Under the pieces are notes generated by a model. The model saw only the letters and a program-made list of their open reading frames with translations. It did no database searches and was not told where the DNA came from. A program made the translations under genes and the position numbers. This document shows, piece after piece, positions 36,756 through 47,880 of a DNA stretch of 63,059 bases; the stretch's first letter is position 1, and each line of letters opens with the position of its first letter. The stretch covers positions 1-63,059 of the forward strand of contig CANRKT010000013.1 in assembly GCA_947631255.1 (NCBI GenBank). The letters are read 5' to 3'. The stretch comes from an uncultured Enterobacteriaceae bacterium (GTDB lineage Bacteria; Pseudomonadota; Gammaproteobacteria; Enterobacterales; Enterobacteriaceae).

Positions 36756-38144
36756 TCACGCTGTCTGTAAAGCGAGCTTTTTCAGGCGACGAATTTTACG
36801 TTCTTCCAGAATCGCGACGATAGCCATCAATGCAATACAACCAATCGCTGCTGCATCCAGTGCTGCAAAGGTGCCTGCCCAACCGGTGAGACCGAAGATG
36901 GGCGTACCGTCAGCAATCATTCCCAAACCCAGTTTAGCGAAGCTATCACCAATCAGATAAGCAAAGGTTCCTTTGATACCGTCTGCAGCACTGATAGCCT
37001 TTTTCGGTACAAATCCCACGGCTGCGACACCAATCAATAATTGCGGGCCAAAAATCAGGAAGCCAAGGGCAAACAGCGATGCCAGGTAGACATACTGATT
37101 GCTGGCATGCTGATAGACACCCAGCGTCACGATTATCAGGCTCAGAGCAATACAAGCCACCAGCGCACGGCGTCCGTTAGCCAGGTCAGATAACCAGCCC
37201 CATAACAGCGTGCCCACCAGCGCCCCGACTTCAAACAGGGTAAAGCCTTGAATCGCGACTTCTTTAGAGAGTTTCAACTCCTGGTAAGCATAAACCGTTG
37301 ACCACTGATCCACCCCGATACGCACCACATACAGGAAGATATTGGCAAAGCAGAGTAACCAGATAACTTTGTTTTTCAGGACATATTCGACAAAAATCTG
37401 CCATTTCGTCATTGACGAATCTTCAGTCTCTTGATCTTCTTCACTCAATGATTCACCAAACAGCTCTTCCGCTTTACCCAAGCCATAGGCTTCTGGGGAG
37501 TCGTTACCGTAACGCAGAGCAATAAAGCCAATAATCAGAGCAATGATTGAAGGGAAGACAAACATGCCGATGACATGGCCATCAAACAGATAGTTGGCTC
37601 CAAATAGCGCCACACCAGCAGCACCTGCACCGCCGAGATTATGGGAGATATTCCACATCCCCAGATAACTACCGCGCTTACGGCGTGGGGTCCATTTGGT
37701 AATCGTCGAGTAACTACAGGAGCCGCCCGTACTCTGGAAGAAGCCACTGAGTGAATAGAAGGCTATCATCAGAAACAAACTGACCGATCCGCTTCCCATA
37801 CTGGCACTAAAGCCCAGCATACAAATCGCCGAAAGGATCAGCATAAAAGGCAGGAATTGTTTGGTGTTTTTGCCGTCAGCGTAATAGGACACCAGTGTCT
37901 TACCGACACCGTAGGTAATCGAGAAGCCCAACCCTATCATGCCTAATTGTGTCATGCTCAGACCATAGGTCGAGATCATGTCATTTTGCGCAATATTGAA
38001 ATTCTTACGAATTAAATACATCGCCAGGTAGCCGATAAAAACCACCAGATAGGACTGCATAAAGGGTTTAAACCACATCTTCCGCCGCATTTCTAACGGC
38101 AGATCCAGGGTCGGTTTACGCACCTGGTTTAAAAAATTCAGCAT
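36756..38144 (-). CDS. uhpT: Hexose-6-phosphate:phosphate antiporter UhpT
   Basis: A 462-residue major-facilitator protein of the organophosphate:phosphate antiporter family with 12 membrane segments. The N-terminal [20 protein letters not shown], the [10 protein letters not shown] motif near 46 and [14 protein letters not shown] near 165 are typical. It imports glucose-6-phosphate (and fosfomycin) in exchange for phosphate. It is preceded by a 142-base gap after uhpC that should hold the UhpA-activated promoter. In E. coli the uhp cluster is elsewhere on the chromosome; here it lies between yjgM and miaE. Confidence 0.95.
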   Translation of the reverse strand: MLNFLNQVRKPTLDLPLEMRRKMWFKPFMQSYLVVFIGYLAMYLIRKNFNIAQNDMISTYGLSMTQLGMIGLGFSITYGVGKTLVSYYADGKNTKQFLPFMLILSAICMLGFSASMGSGSVSLFLMIAFYSLSGFFQSTGGSCSYSTITKWTPRRKRGSYLGMWNISHNLGGAGAAGVALFGANYLFDGHVIGMFVFPSIIALIIGFIALRYGNDSPEAYGLGKAEELFGESLSEEDQETEDSSMTKWQIFVEYVLKNKVIWLLCFANIFLYVVRIGVDQWSTVYAYQELKLSKEVAIQGFTLFEVGALVGTLLWGWLSDLANGRRALVACIALSLIIVTLGVYQHASNQYVYLASLFALGFLIFGPQLLIGVAAVGFVPKKAISAADGIKGTFAYLIGDSFAKLGLGMIADGTPIFGLTGWAGTFAALDAAAIGCIALMAIVAILEERKIRRLKKLALQTA

Positions 38145-38286
38145 GAGTGCTCCTGATTAAAATATCGACCGAATGTCGACATTGTAAAAACCAGGAACTG
38201 ACAACACCTGGGATAGCGTCCAGGTCGGATCGAGAAAATATCCTAGTTTCTCGATAATCAGTCCAAAAGAGTGAAGTAAATCACAT

Positions 38287-39609
38287 TCAGCGGATGCTCC
38301 GCGGCGTCTGGGCATTTAAAAAGGGGAGCAGAAATAGCGCAGAAATACCGGCAGCAATCGATATCACGACAAAGAAACCATTCCACGACCAGATATCAAT
38401 AACCCATGCCAGCGGCCAGCCAGCCAGCGAAGCCCCGAAATAAGCAAATAAGCCGACAAACCCAGTGGCCGCACCTGCGGCGTCTTTATGAGAGCATTCT
38501 GCTGCCGCCATACCAATCAGCATTTGCGGGCCAAAGACAAAAAAACCGATGGTGAAAAAGCAGGCGGCTTGCATCACATAAGTGTGGAACGGCATCAGCC
38601 ACAGCGAACCGACCGAGAGCAGGATCCCGGCGGAAAAAATTAAATTCATCGGTCCGCGGTTACCATTAAAGAGCTTATCGGAGCCCCAGCCAGCCACCAG
38701 CGCGCCAATAAATCCGCCCAGTTCAAACATCGTCACCGCGGAGTTAGCAGTCACTAACCCAACATCAAGCGTCTCAGACATGTACAAGTTACCCCAGTCA
38801 TTAATCGCCGTACGGACGATATACACCAGTACATAGCACAGAGATAACAACCAGATATAAGGGTTAGCAAGTACATACTTATAGAGGATATCTTTCTGCG
38901 TCAGCCCCAGTCCTTCCTGTTGCTGAGCAATGTCGAGAGCATCATGTCGCCACTCGCTGACCGCGGGCAGACCGACGCTCTGAGGACCGTCACGCAAACG
39001 CCAGCAGACAAATAACCCCCCTATAATCGCCATCACTCCAGCAATCATCATGCCACTACGCCAGCCATAATGCAGAGCGACTGCGCCCATCATCATCGGA
39101 ATCAGTGCGCCACCGATATTATGGGCGGTGTTCCACAGCGCCCACCAGCCACCGCGCTCAGTACGCGAATACCATGTGGTCAACAGACGGGCACAAACCG
39201 GTGAGCCCCAGGCCTGGAAAAAGGCGTTCAAAATCCACAGCGAAGCAAAGGCCCATAGCGAGGTGGAAAAACCAAACAAGATATTAATCACCCCGGTGGC
39301 CATCAGCCCAAGCCCCATAAAATAGCGGGCATTGGAGCGGTCACTGACAATACCCGCCAGAAATTTTGACAAGCCGTAGGTGATATAAAACAGGGTCGCC
39401 AGTAAGCCGATATCGGTTCGAGTCATCACGCCGGCGGCAAGAATTTCCGGAACGGCTGCATTGAACCCCTTACGGGTGAAATAGAACAGCGCGTAACCCA
39501 GCCAGATAGTCAGCAGAATATGCCTGCGCCAGTAGCGATAGCTATCATCAATTTCAGTTTGAGAACCGAGGGGCTGAATATTGCCGGGGACTTTTAAAAA
39601 ACTGAACAT
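38287..39609 (-). CDS. uhpC: Membrane sensor UhpC
   Basis: A 440-residue UhpT relative that senses external glucose-6-phosphate and activates UhpB. Twelve membrane segments; YFTRKGFNAAVPEILA near residue 44 and WNTAHNIGGALIPM near 165 mark the family. The start MFSFLKVPGNIQPLGSQTEI follows the uhpB stop by 12 bases, so both are likely on one transcript from uhpA. Confidence 0.94.
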   Translation of the reverse strand: MFSFLKVPGNIQPLGSQTEIDDSYRYWRRHILLTIWLGYALFYFTRKGFNAAVPEILAAGVMTRTDIGLLATLFYITYGLSKFLAGIVSDRSNARYFMGLGLMATGVINILFGFSTSLWAFASLWILNAFFQAWGSPVCARLLTTWYSRTERGGWWALWNTAHNIGGALIPMMMGAVALHYGWRSGMMIAGVMAIIGGLFVCWRLRDGPQSVGLPAVSEWRHDALDIAQQQEGLGLTQKDILYKYVLANPYIWLLSLCYVLVYIVRTAINDWGNLYMSETLDVGLVTANSAVTMFELGGFIGALVAGWGSDKLFNGNRGPMNLIFSAGILLSVGSLWLMPFHTYVMQAACFFTIGFFVFGPQMLIGMAAAECSHKDAAGAATGFVGLFAYFGASLAGWPLAWVIDIWSWNGFFVVISIAAGISALFLLPFLNAQTPRSIR

Positions 39610-39621
39610 AATGTATTTCTC

Positions 39622-41121
39622 TTACCCACCTAATGGCAGATTGACACTGACACGCGTTCCATGAGTACAAGAAATAGCCAGCGTTCCCCCCAGTGCAGAG
39701 ACGCGTTCACGCATCCCCGTCAGGCCAAAACCGGGTTGCCCTGAATCCTCTGGTAATCCACTGCCATCATCTTCAATCACCAGTATCAGTCGCTGTTCTT
39801 GCTGCCAGCCTTGCACTGTCACAGCCTGCGCATTCGCATGCTTGACGATATTATTCAGCCCTTCCTGACAAATACGAAATAGCGTGACACGCTGACTCTC
39901 ACTCAGTATCGATTCATCAATTTGCCAGTCGATATGGCTGACAATACCCTGTCCGGCCAGCTCCATTTCTCGCATCAGGGCACTGATGGCCTGCGCCAGA
40001 GTTAAGTCATCAAGCTGACGTGGGCGTAAGCGCCCGAGTAGCCGACGCACTGAATCATAGACCCCAAGGGACAGTTGCTCGATATGGCCAGCACTCTGTT
40101 TGATACCGGGATTATCCCGCGCCAGGCGCTGCACAATATTGGCCTGAGTACGAATCGCGGTAATGGTTTGCCCGATATCATCATGCAGTTCCCGCGCGAC
40201 ATCCTGCCGGACACTCTCTTCTGTTTCCAGCAGACGCTCCACTAGCCGGTGATTACGCTGAAGTTCGGTTTGCAATGACAGATTCAGCTCTCGCAGACGC
40301 TGGATACCCGCTCCCAGCAGCAGTCCTGTCAGGCTCTGTGCCAGTAATGAGAGCAGCAGATCAAGCGGATAGGCATGCCATGTCTGGCTGGCAATCAGCG
40401 CAATGGCATTCATCAGGGTAGCAATTAAAGCCCCCTGCCAGCCGTAATGCCAGGCCAGCGCGATAATGGGCAAAGCCAGACAAAAAGGCGTAAAGCGCGC
40501 CAGACCAGCGGGTAGCCCGAGTTGTAACCAGAGACTGATAGCAAACAGCACCAGATACCAGATCAGGTGACGCGCACGCCAGTTAACTGGCTGAGTCACT
40601 AAGGAAGGCCCCAGAGGCTGCCAGACGGTACTGGTCAGATAGCGCCAGATAACCAGGCAAATAGGTGACAAGGTTAAGCTACCGGTAAGCGTCACGAGTA
40701 CCACATTCAGCGCTACTGCGCCCTGTTCAACCCAGGGTAATGACTGCAACAGTGCCGCGGCAATCAGTGCAGCGCCCTGACGCAGTAAAGTCCGCCAGTC
40801 GCGGCTGCTGGCATAATGGGCGGTAAATACCACTGGTAGCATACTCAGCAGGCTACCGATCAGCAAAAAGGGCAGATGAGGTAATTCCACCTGCCAGGAT
40901 AGCCAGCCCAGTAATAGCCACTCAGTACCCAGTAAGACTAACCAGTATCTACGCGGGCATTGCAGCATCAGCCCCATACGTAAACCAAACGGGAATAACA
41001 GCACCGCCAGTCCCGGGCTGTCCACCAGATGCAGGCTGATACTCCACAAGCAGAACCATGCGGCAGAAAAAGTAAAAAAACTGGCAATAATCCCCGCCAG
41101 TCGAGTCAGCAACGCGTACAT
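39622..41121 (-). CDS. uhpB: Sensor histidine kinase UhpB
   Basis: A 499-residue membrane histidine kinase: eight or so hydrophobic segments of the MASE1 type in the first 275 residues, a HisKA_3 dimerisation domain with the phosphorylated histidine in [12 protein letters not shown] near residue 312, and a C-terminal ATPase domain with [10 protein letters not shown] and GLTGMRERV. It relays the UhpC signal to UhpA. Its start overlaps the uhpA stop by one base. Confidence 0.95.
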   Translation of the reverse strand: MYALLTRLAGIIASFFTFSAAWFCLWSISLHLVDSPGLAVLLFPFGLRMGLMLQCPRRYWLVLLGTEWLLLGWLSWQVELPHLPFLLIGSLLSMLPVVFTAHYASSRDWRTLLRQGAALIAAALLQSLPWVEQGAVALNVVLVTLTGSLTLSPICLVIWRYLTSTVWQPLGPSLVTQPVNWRARHLIWYLVLFAISLWLQLGLPAGLARFTPFCLALPIIALAWHYGWQGALIATLMNAIALIASQTWHAYPLDLLLSLLAQSLTGLLLGAGIQRLRELNLSLQTELQRNHRLVERLLETEESVRQDVARELHDDIGQTITAIRTQANIVQRLARDNPGIKQSAGHIEQLSLGVYDSVRRLLGRLRPRQLDDLTLAQAISALMREMELAGQGIVSHIDWQIDESILSESQRVTLFRICQEGLNNIVKHANAQAVTVQGWQQEQRLILVIEDDGSGLPEDSGQPGFGLTGMRERVSALGGTLAISCTHGTRVSVNLPLGG

Positions 41122-41711
41122 TACCAGCCAGCAAACATATAGCGAGATAACTCAACATCATTATGCACGTCGAGTTTTTCCATTAAATTTGCCCGATGAA
41201 CATGGACGGTTTTAGGCGATAATCCCAGCTCTGCAGCAATTTCTTTCACCGCCAGGCCTTGCGCCAGTTTTTCAGCGATCTGACGCTCTCGTTTGGTCAG
41301 TGGATCCTGGCGTCCGACGGTAAGCTTGCGGGCAATATCGGGGGTCAGATAACAGCCGCCAGTGGCAACGGTATGGATAGCAGCGATCAGCTCATCGGCA
41401 CTACAGCGTTTTGATAAAAATCCGCGCGCTCCGGCTTTTAACGCCTGTTCAATTAAGGCCGGACTATCATGTACCGACAGCATAATGGTCGCCATACCCT
41501 GAGGAAGCTGACCCAGCAGATCCAGTCCTGAAATATCAGGCATCGAGATATCACAGATACACACCTGCACGCCGCGACCAGGCAGACCAGCCAGGGCTTC
41601 ACGGCCAGAACCGAATTCAGCAACCACTTGAAAATCAGATTCCAGAGCCAGTAACTGGGCAAAACCTGAACGAACGATAAGATGATCGTCAATCAGAGCG
41701 AGGGTTATCAT
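41121..41711 (-). CDS. uhpA: Response regulator UhpA
   Basis: A 196-residue NarL/FixJ-family regulator. The receiver domain has the acidic pair DDH at residues 8-10, the phosphoacceptor Asp in CDISMPD near 54, and a conserved Lys in LSKRC near 105. The C-terminal LuxR-type helix-turn-helix is [18 protein letters not shown]...[17 protein letters not shown]. It activates uhpT when external hexose phosphate is sensed. First gene of uhpABCT. Confidence 0.96.
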   Translation of the reverse strand: MITLALIDDHLIVRSGFAQLLALESDFQVVAEFGSGREALAGLPGRGVQVCICDISMPDISGLDLLGQLPQGMATIMLSVHDSPALIEQALKAGARGFLSKRCSADELIAAIHTVATGGCYLTPDIARKLTVGRQDPLTKRERQIAEKLAQGLAVKEIAAELGLSPKTVHVHRANLMEKLDVHNDVELSRYMFAGW

Positions 41712-41850
41712 GATGGCTTCCAGGGGATAAAATCGCAGTTACATTAGCGAGTCGTGTAGTACTGTTCAAGCAGTAAACACTTTTTATCGGCACTTATCAG
41801 CAGGCATCATTCACCCGTCGTGATGATGCCATGCAGGCCATGGACGGGTC

Positions 41851-42615
41851 TTACACTGATACAGGGATGCCGCTGTGAAAGCGAAAGCTATCGTCGGGGC
41901 TTTGGATAAGTGTGGCTTCCACCTCGCCAAAAAATCGCACTCTTTCCTGAATATCTCCCCCAGCAATTTGCTGTGCCAGGCTCAGATAATCCTGGTAGTG
42001 ACGGGCTTCAGAACGTAATAGCGACAGATAAAAATGGCTCAGTTCGTCATCAAGATACGGCGCAATCGCGGCAAAACGTTCACAAGAACGGGCTTCGATA
42101 TAAGCTCCACAGACAAGTTTATCCACCAGCATCAGGGGCTCATGAGTACGGGTCTGGCTTAACAGCCCTTTGGCATAACGACTGGCCGTCATCTTGACAT
42201 AAGGGATCTCACGCGCCAGCATGATTTCGCGAACCTGCCAGAAGTGGTGTAGTTCTTCTTTTATCAATGACGTCATGCTGTCGATAAGCGTTTGTTCCCA
42301 GTCGCCTTGCGTCTTTGGCATCAGCCTTTTGCTCAGCGCTTTATGCAATGCCAAAAAGTCAGGCTCTGGTCCGTCACTAAAAGCAAAAACTTCATAGGGT
42401 CGTAATAAAGCCAGCAGGACTTCTGACGTTTCTTTATCTGCCACATATTTGCGGATCAGGAACATCCCGGTCTGGGCGGCTTTTAGTTCGCATATCAAAT
42501 GGTCGGTCAGTAACAGCGATAAATTTTCTGGTTTGCGGGCTTCTTCTATCCACGCTTTGGGCGTTGGGCAATGCAGAAAATGATTAATGGGTGAGAGAAG
42601 TAACTGTAGGTTCAT
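41851..42615 (-). CDS. miaE: tRNA-(ms2io6A)-hydroxylase MiaE
   Basis: A 254-residue di-iron hydroxylase that converts ms2i6A37 in tRNA to ms2io6A37 in the presence of oxygen, first known from Salmonella and absent from E. coli K-12. Ferritin-like helices carry the metal ligands, for example EELHHFWQVREIM near residue 120 (E-x2-H) and ARSCERFAAI and SEARHYQDYL towards the C-terminus. It lies next to rraB and argI, as in Salmonella. Confidence 0.94.
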   Translation of the reverse strand: MNLQLLLSPINHFLHCPTPKAWIEEARKPENLSLLLTDHLICELKAAQTGMFLIRKYVADKETSEVLLALLRPYEVFAFSDGPEPDFLALHKALSKRLMPKTQGDWEQTLIDSMTSLIKEELHHFWQVREIMLAREIPYVKMTASRYAKGLLSQTRTHEPLMLVDKLVCGAYIEARSCERFAAIAPYLDDELSHFYLSLLRSEARHYQDYLSLAQQIAGGDIQERVRFFGEVEATLIQSPDDSFRFHSGIPVSV

Positions 42616-42664
42616 GCCTTATCCTGAAATGCAGCAGCGGGCGCTGCTGCACCATCACTGCTGG

Positions 42665-43084
42665 TTAGTGACGCACACCGTCGTCGTCTTCATCTTCTTC
42701 TTCGCCATCTTCCAGGTCATCTTCACCATTCGGATCTTCAAAGTAAGTGCCCCAGCCGTCATATTCAACATTGAATTTTTCGGCCAGATTCATTAACTGC
42801 TCAACCTGAGCATTAATCAGTTCAGCATTTAATGCGCTTTCGCTCAGCACATCGCAGCAAATAACCATGTCACCTTCTTCGACTTCCAGCTCTTCAGGAT
42901 CTGTTACTTCATAGCCCAGCTTGAATGCCTCAACAGCAGCCTTTTCAAGGGTTTCGAAATCATCAGCAGAAAGATGATGTTCGATGGTGTAAAGCGCATC
43001 GGGATCGCTGCCGTCTTCCAGCAGTTCTTCAATGATTAAACGCGTTTCTTCGCGTTGTTCTTCCAGCTGTTCTGCATTTGCCAT
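42665..43084 (-). CDS. rraB: Ribonuclease E inhibitor RraB
   Basis: A 139-residue acidic protein that binds the C-terminal half of RNase E and changes degradosome composition. The N-terminus [20 protein letters not shown] is the E. coli YjgD/RraB form, so ATG 43084 is used and not the longer frame from 43126. The C-terminus is a run of Asp/Glu ending GVRH. It is divergent from argI, as in E. coli. Confidence 0.96.
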   Translation of the reverse strand: MANAEQLEEQREETRLIIEELLEDGSDPDALYTIEHHLSADDFETLEKAAVEAFKLGYEVTDPEELEVEEGDMVICCDVLSESALNAELINAQVEQLMNLAEKFNVEYDGWGTYFEDPNGEDDLEDGEEEDEDDDGVRH

Positions 43085-43182
43085 GATCCTGTCCTCACAT
43101 GTATCGGCACATAAGCTTATTCTCACATACAGAGAGGTTTGCCTCCACCTTTCACAGCAAAGATTTCTTATTCAGGGTTGCA

Positions 43183-43200
43183 ATTGAATATTCATACATA
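43183..43200 (+). promoter_or_regulatory. ARG box 1 upstream of argI
   Basis: Matches the 18-base ArgR consensus WNTGAATWWWWATTCANW at 16 positions. It is separated from the second box by 3 bases, the standard spacing for hexameric ArgR binding. Confidence 0.8.
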
Positions 43201-43203
43201 TAA

Positions 43204-43221
43204 ATTGAATTTTAATTCAAT
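43204..43221 (+). promoter_or_regulatory. ARG box 2 upstream of argI
   Basis: ATTGAATTTTAATTCAAT fits the ArgR consensus at every position. It ends 27 bases before the argI ATG, so arginine-bound ArgR would cover the promoter. Confidence 0.88.
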
Positions 43222-43248
43222 TCATGGCGCGTGCCACATGAGGTTAAG

Positions 43249-44259
43249 ATGAGTCACTTTTATCAGAAACACTTTCTTAAATTACTTGATTTTACCCCTA
43301 CCCAGCTCAACGAATTATTATCTTTGTCCGCAAAACTGAAAAGTGACAAGAGAAAAGGCAAAGAAAGTCAAAAGCTTATTGGCAAAAATATCGCGCTCAT
43401 CTTCGAAAAAGATTCGACCAGAACTCGCTGCTCTTTCGAAGTTGCCGCTTATGATCAAGGTGCACGCGTGACTTATCTTGGCCCAAGTGGTAGCCAGATA
43501 GGGCATAAAGAATCAATAAAAGATACGGCTCGGGTATTAGGGCGCATCTATGACGGTATCCAGTACCGGGGTTATGGTCAGGAAATCGTCGAAACACTGG
43601 CAGAATTTGCGGGTGTACCGGTCTGGAATGGTCTGACAAATGAATATCATCCGACGCAACTGCTGGCTGACTTACTGACAATGCAGGAACATTTGCCCGG
43701 GAAAACGTTTAATCAAATGACCCTGGCCTATGTGGGTGATGCCCGTAACAACATGGGTAATTCAATGCTGGAAGCCGCAGCACTGACCGGCCTGAACTTG
43801 CGCTTAGTCGCGCCTAAGAGCTGCTGGCCTGAGCCACAACTGGTCAGTCAGTGCAGTGAACTGGCGGTACAAAATGGTGGTAACATAACACTGACGGAAG
43901 AGATTGCCGCCGGAGTAGCAGGAGCTGACTTTATTTATACCGACGTCTGGGTATCAATGGGTGAAGCAAAAGAAAAATGGGCTGAACGTATCGCTCTGCT
44001 GCGCCCTTATCAGGTGAATAAGCAAATGCTCGCCTTAACCGGTAACCCACTGGTGAAGTTCCTGCACTGCCTGCCAGCATTCCATGATGAAAAAACCACC
44101 CTGGGCAAGCAAATGGCGGAAACGTTCGACTTGCATGACGGAATGGAAGTGACTGATGAGGTATTTGAGTCAGAACACAGCCTGGTGTTTGACCAGGCTG
44201 AAAACCGTATGCATACCATTAAGGCAGTGATGGTGGCCACCCTGGCACCCAGTCTGTAA
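43249..44259 (+). CDS. argI: Ornithine carbamoyltransferase
   Basis: A 336-residue enzyme making citrulline from ornithine and carbamoyl phosphate. The carbamoyl-phosphate motif [10 protein letters not shown] is near residue 54-63, and the ornithine-site [10 protein letters not shown] near 270. ATG 43249 ([13 protein letters not shown]) is preferred over the frame from 43231, as it is the family start and follows GAGG. Tandem ARG boxes overlap its promoter region and a 10-base-stem terminator follows it. Confidence 0.96.
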   Translation: MSHFYQKHFLKLLDFTPTQLNELLSLSAKLKSDKRKGKESQKLIGKNIALIFEKDSTRTRCSFEVAAYDQGARVTYLGPSGSQIGHKESIKDTARVLGRIYDGIQYRGYGQEIVETLAEFAGVPVWNGLTNEYHPTQLLADLLTMQEHLPGKTFNQMTLAYVGDARNNMGNSMLEAAALTGLNLRLVAPKSCWPEPQLVSQCSELAVQNGGNITLTEEIAAGVAGADFIYTDVWVSMGEAKEKWAERIALLRPYQVNKQMLALTGNPLVKFLHCLPAFHDEKTTLGKQMAETFDLHDGMEVTDEVFESEHSLVFDQAENRMHTIKAVMVATLAPSL

Positions 44260-44265
44260 GTTTAC

Positions 44266-44291
44266 GGGTCCTCTCCTGCGGGAGAGGACCC
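44266..44291. terminator. Terminator after argI
   Basis: Perfect 10-base stem GGGTCCTCTC / GAGAGGACCC with a 6-base loop, between convergent argI and tabA, so usable from both sides. Confidence 0.8.
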
Positions 44292-44309
44292 TGTACAGGA
44301 ACTATGACA

Positions 44310-45077
<768 letters not shown>

Positions 45078-45185
45078 ATGCGCCATTGTCTCTATCAGAC
45101 AGTTACACTACATCGACACACTGCCGATGTTGCTATGGCGTTTTTCCTCCCGTTGCCTATTCAAATTTTTAAAGCCCCTCATTGA
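45078..45185 (+). CDS. pyrL: pyrBI operon leader peptide PyrL
   Basis: A 35-residue leader reading MRHCLYQTVTLHRHTADVAM and ending QIFKAPH. AGGAGGA stands 7 bases ahead. The stop lies inside the attenuator hairpin, as in E. coli, where coupling of ribosome and RNA polymerase at U-rich pause sites lets transcription continue when UTP is low. The T-rich stretch at 45167-45170 and the coding run of F and L fit this design. Confidence 0.92.
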   Translation: MRHCLYQTVTLHRHTADVAMAFFLPLPIQIFKAPH

Positions 45186-45198
45186 GGGGCTTTTTTTT
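45170..45198 (+). terminator. pyrBI attenuator
   Basis: AAAGCCCCTC ATTG GAGGGGCTTT-type hairpin followed by eight T, overlapping the pyrL stop. It is the UTP-sensitive attenuator in front of pyrB. Confidence 0.9.
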
Positions 45199-45233
45199 GT
45201 CCATCGCTCGAGACTCGAAAACAGGAGAGAACT

Positions 45234-46166
45234 ATGACAAATCCACTTTATAAGAAACACATCATTTCCATTAATGATCTCAGTCGCGATGAACTCGAAC
45301 TGGTTCTGGCTACTGCCGCAAAATTAAAAGCGAACCCACAACCTGAGTTGCTTAAGTACAAGGTTATCGCCAGCTGCTTTTTTGAGGCCTCAACCCGTAC
45401 TCGCCTCTCTTTTGAGACGGCCATTCATCGCCTGGGCGCTTCTGTAGTGGGTTTCTCGGATAGCGGTAATACCTCTCTGGGTAAAAAAGGGGAAACGCTG
45501 GCAGACACTATTTCTGTTATCGGAACCTATGTCGATGCGATTGTGATGCGTTATCCACAAGAAGGTGCAGCTCGTCTGGCGACGGAGTTTGCCGGTGATA
45601 TTCCAGTCATCAACGCCGGTGATGGCGCGAATCAACACCCCACTCAAACGCTACTGGACTTATTTACTATTCAGGAAACTCAGGGGCGCCTTGAGAATCT
45701 GAATATTGCCATGGTGGGTGATTTAAAATATGGCCGGACAGTGCATTCTCTGACCCAGGCATTGGCTAAATACTCGGGTAATCGCTTCTATTTTATTGCC
45801 CCTTCAGTCCTGTCAATGCCGAAATATATTCTCGATATGCTGGATGAAAAAGGCATTAGCTGGAGCTGCCATCAGGCCATTGATGAAGTCGTCGACTCGC
45901 TGGATATTCTGTATATGACCCGAGTCCAGAAAGAACGCCTTGACCCTTCAGAGTATGCCAACGTCAAAGCCCAGTTTATTTTGCGGGCAGCAGATCTGGC
46001 AGGAGCACGCGCGAATATGAAAGTACTGCACCCTCTGCCGCGCGTTGATGAAATAACCACTGATGTGGACAAAACCCCGCATGCCTGGTATTTCCAGCAA
46101 GCAGGTAACGGTATTTTTGCTCGCCAGGCATTGCTGGCCCTGGTGTTGAATCGCGAATTGGTTTAA
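45234..46166 (+). CDS. pyrB: Aspartate carbamoyltransferase catalytic subunit
   Basis: A 310-residue catalytic chain that makes carbamoyl aspartate, the first committed step of pyrimidine synthesis. [11 protein letters not shown] near residue 51-61 binds carbamoyl phosphate, HPTQTLLD near 134 and HPLPRVDEI near 265 complete the site. Length equals that of E. coli PyrB. CAGGAGAG sits ahead of the ATG. pyrI follows after 15 bases. Confidence 0.98.
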   Translation: MTNPLYKKHIISINDLSRDELELVLATAAKLKANPQPELLKYKVIASCFFEASTRTRLSFETAIHRLGASVVGFSDSGNTSLGKKGETLADTISVIGTYVDAIVMRYPQEGAARLATEFAGDIPVINAGDGANQHPTQTLLDLFTIQETQGRLENLNIAMVGDLKYGRTVHSLTQALAKYSGNRFYFIAPSVLSMPKYILDMLDEKGISWSCHQAIDEVVDSLDILYMTRVQKERLDPSEYANVKAQFILRAADLAGARANMKVLHPLPRVDEITTDVDKTPHAWYFQQAGNGIFARQALLALVLNRELV

Positions 46167-46181
46167 GTGAGAGGATTAAAA

Positions 46182-46643
46182 ATGACACATGATAATAAAT
46201 TGCAAGTTGAAGCTATCAAATGCGGAACTGTTATCGATCATATCCCGGCTCAGGTCGGTTTTAAGCTACTGACCTTGTTCAAACTCACCAAAACCGATCA
46301 ACGCATCACCATTGGTCTGAATTTGCCGTCTCGTGAGCAAGGTCGTAAGGACTTAATCAAAATAGAAAATACCTTCCTGACTGATGACCAGGTTAACCAG
46401 CTGGCGTTGTATGCACCAGAAGCAACGGTAAACCGTATTGATAACTATGAAGTGGTGGGTAAAAGCCGCCCAAGCTTACCTAAGTTTATCGAGAATGTAC
46501 TGATTTGCCCGAACAGTAACTGTGTCAGTCGTAATGAACCCGTTTCATCCTATTTTACAGTGGAAAAACGCGCAGAAAAGATCAGTCTTAAGTGTAAATA
46601 CTGTGAAAAAGAATTTGCGCATCATGTCGTGCTGGCAACTTGA
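46182..46643 (+). CDS. pyrI: Aspartate carbamoyltransferase regulatory subunit
   Basis: A 153-residue regulatory chain. The N-terminal allosteric domain begins [20 protein letters not shown]; the C-terminal zinc domain has four cysteines, C-x4-C (CPNSNC, near 109-114) and C-x2-C (CKYC, near 138-141). It binds CTP/ATP and joins PyrB trimers. ATG 46182 with GAGGA upstream is used, since the frame from 46167 adds five untypical residues. Confidence 0.98.
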   Translation: MTHDNKLQVEAIKCGTVIDHIPAQVGFKLLTLFKLTKTDQRITIGLNLPSREQGRKDLIKIENTFLTDDQVNQLALYAPEATVNRIDNYEVVGKSRPSLPKFIENVLICPNSNCVSRNEPVSSYFTVEKRAEKISLKCKYCEKEFAHHVVLAT

Positions 46644-46697
46644 TCTAGCACTAACCACAATGGGCCATCTTTCTCTATAATAGTGGTGATTTATCTG

Positions 46698-46722
46698 GTA
46701 AGCAGACCGCCGGTCTGCTTAC
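46698..46722 (+). terminator. Terminator after pyrI
   Basis: GTAAGCAGACC / GGTCTGCTTAC 11-base perfect stem with a 3-base loop, 54 bases after the pyrI stop. Confidence 0.65.
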
Positions 46723-46775
46723 TCATTCCTGCAGACGACCTACCGCCTGCCTGACCTGCCAACTGAGGAAAAAAA

Positions 46776-47162
46776 ATGTCTCACATTATTAGCACCGAAA
46801 ATGCCCCAGCCGCGATTGGTCCTTATGTCCAGGGTGTTGATCTTGGTAGCATGATTATCACTTCCGGCCAGATCCCGGTTGATCCTAAAACCGGTACCGT
46901 GCCTGACGAAATCTCTGCTCAAGCACGTCAGTCGCTGGAAAATGTTAAAGCGATTGTTGAAGCTGCGGGCCTGAAAGTCGGTGATATCGTCAAAACAACC
47001 GTTTTTGTGAAAGACCTTAATGATTTCGCTACCGTCAACGCGACCTACGAAGCGTTCTTCACTGAGCATAATGCCATGTTCCCGGCACGTTCTTGTGTTG
47101 AAGTCGCTCGCCTGCCAAAAGATGTGAAAATCGAAATAGAAGCGATCGCCGTACGTCGCTAG
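46776..47162 (+). CDS. ridA: Reactive intermediate deaminase RidA
   Basis: A 128-residue RidA/YjgF/UK114 protein that hydrolyses 2-aminoacrylate and related imines, protecting PLP enzymes. The start MSHIISTENAPAAIGPYVQG, TSGQIPVDPKTG near residue 30 and the arginine in FPARSCVEVARLPKDVKIEIE near 105 are diagnostic. It follows pyrI, as in E. coli. A strong terminator is 43 bases downstream. Confidence 0.97.
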   Translation: MSHIISTENAPAAIGPYVQGVDLGSMIITSGQIPVDPKTGTVPDEISAQARQSLENVKAIVEAAGLKVGDIVKTTVFVKDLNDFATVNATYEAFFTEHNAMFPARSCVEVARLPKDVKIEIEAIAVRR

Positions 47163-47205
47163 TCACAAAGCATGCATTTGCGCTGGCTTCGATAAACCTG
47201 ACCAA

Positions 47206-47237
47206 CCCTCAGTGTCAGCATTTCCTGACACTGAGGG
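47206..47237 (+). terminator. Terminator after ridA
   Basis: Perfect 12-base stem CCCTCAGTGTCA / TGACACTGAGGG with an 8-base loop; an A-run follows on the plus strand, so it may also end minus-strand transcription. Confidence 0.75.
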
Positions 47238-47264
47238 CTGAAAAAACATTAATTAAATATCACC

Positions 47265-47459
47265 CTAATTCTCCTGCCACCAAAGTGTAGTCTCGATACT
47301 TGGTGCATTACCACTATTAGAGACATGTTCCTGTATGCAAATATAGGTACGTACATTATATTCTACGTGCTCACCTGTAGAATATTTCACACAGTTAGAT
47401 GACCATACTTCATCATCAGACGAGTGTCTTAACACCGCTGTTACTTCAGTAAGAGTCAT
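47265..47459 (-). CDS. Small protein with a chitin-binding (CBM5/12-like) module
   Basis: A 64-residue frame whose middle part reads as a carbohydrate-binding module of family 5/12: DEVWSSNCVKYSTGEHVEYN, then RTYICIQEHVSNSGNAPS and a final TTLWWQ, with the aromatic residues and the Y-x2-G-x-x-V spacing of that family. These modules usually end chitinases or chitin-binding proteins. Upstream in the same frame are two stops (47472-47474 and 47478-47480) and then an open stretch, so this is more likely the tail of a broken larger protein than an intact gene. No good ribosome site is seen. Confidence 0.5.
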   Translation of the reverse strand: MTLTEVTAVLRHSSDDEVWSSNCVKYSTGEHVEYNVRTYICIQEHVSNSGNAPSIETTLWWQEN

Positions 47460-47477
47460 CTTCAACCCAGACTAAAT

Positions 47478-47830
47478 CTAATAGGCCTTGATCTCGATAT
47501 TAAAAGAAACAGTGATGGATCTGTTCTTTTTATCGAAAATGAAAAAATCTATATATCGCCTTGTAGTGGCACACTGAATTTGGCCACCTGAATACTTTCG
47601 TGCTGCTGAAGTAACGATTATTCCGGGTATATGCGTTCGATATTGACTACCTCTGCCCAATCTTTCACGAACGATGGTGTTTAACTCCGTTATCTGTGAC
47701 CCTATTCCAAAAACAATACAGTGAATTCGGGATCCTGTTATGGGGGCTTTTACTCTGCGTCCCGAATGACATAGGCTATCTCTGCTTATCAACTGTCTCT
47801 GTGTGCTTAGTCCTTTTTTACCGGCGATAA
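47478..47830 (-). pseudogene. Possible decayed gene fragment between the chitin-binding frame and treR
   Basis: In the minus-strand frame of the chitin-binding piece, an open stretch ends with FDKKNRSITVSFNIEIKAY at 47478. Its composition looks protein-like (Ile/Thr/Ser beta pattern), but the same frame then runs on antisense through the start of treR, so its own start must be lost or hidden. I do not recognise the family. It may be an unrelated C-terminus or a remnant of the same chitin-active protein. The 420-base gap holds nothing else except the treR promoter region. Confidence 0.3.
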
Positions 47831-47880
47831 TAGATTTGCTTTGACTGTAAAATCCTATGAAATCACGAGAGAAAACGACC

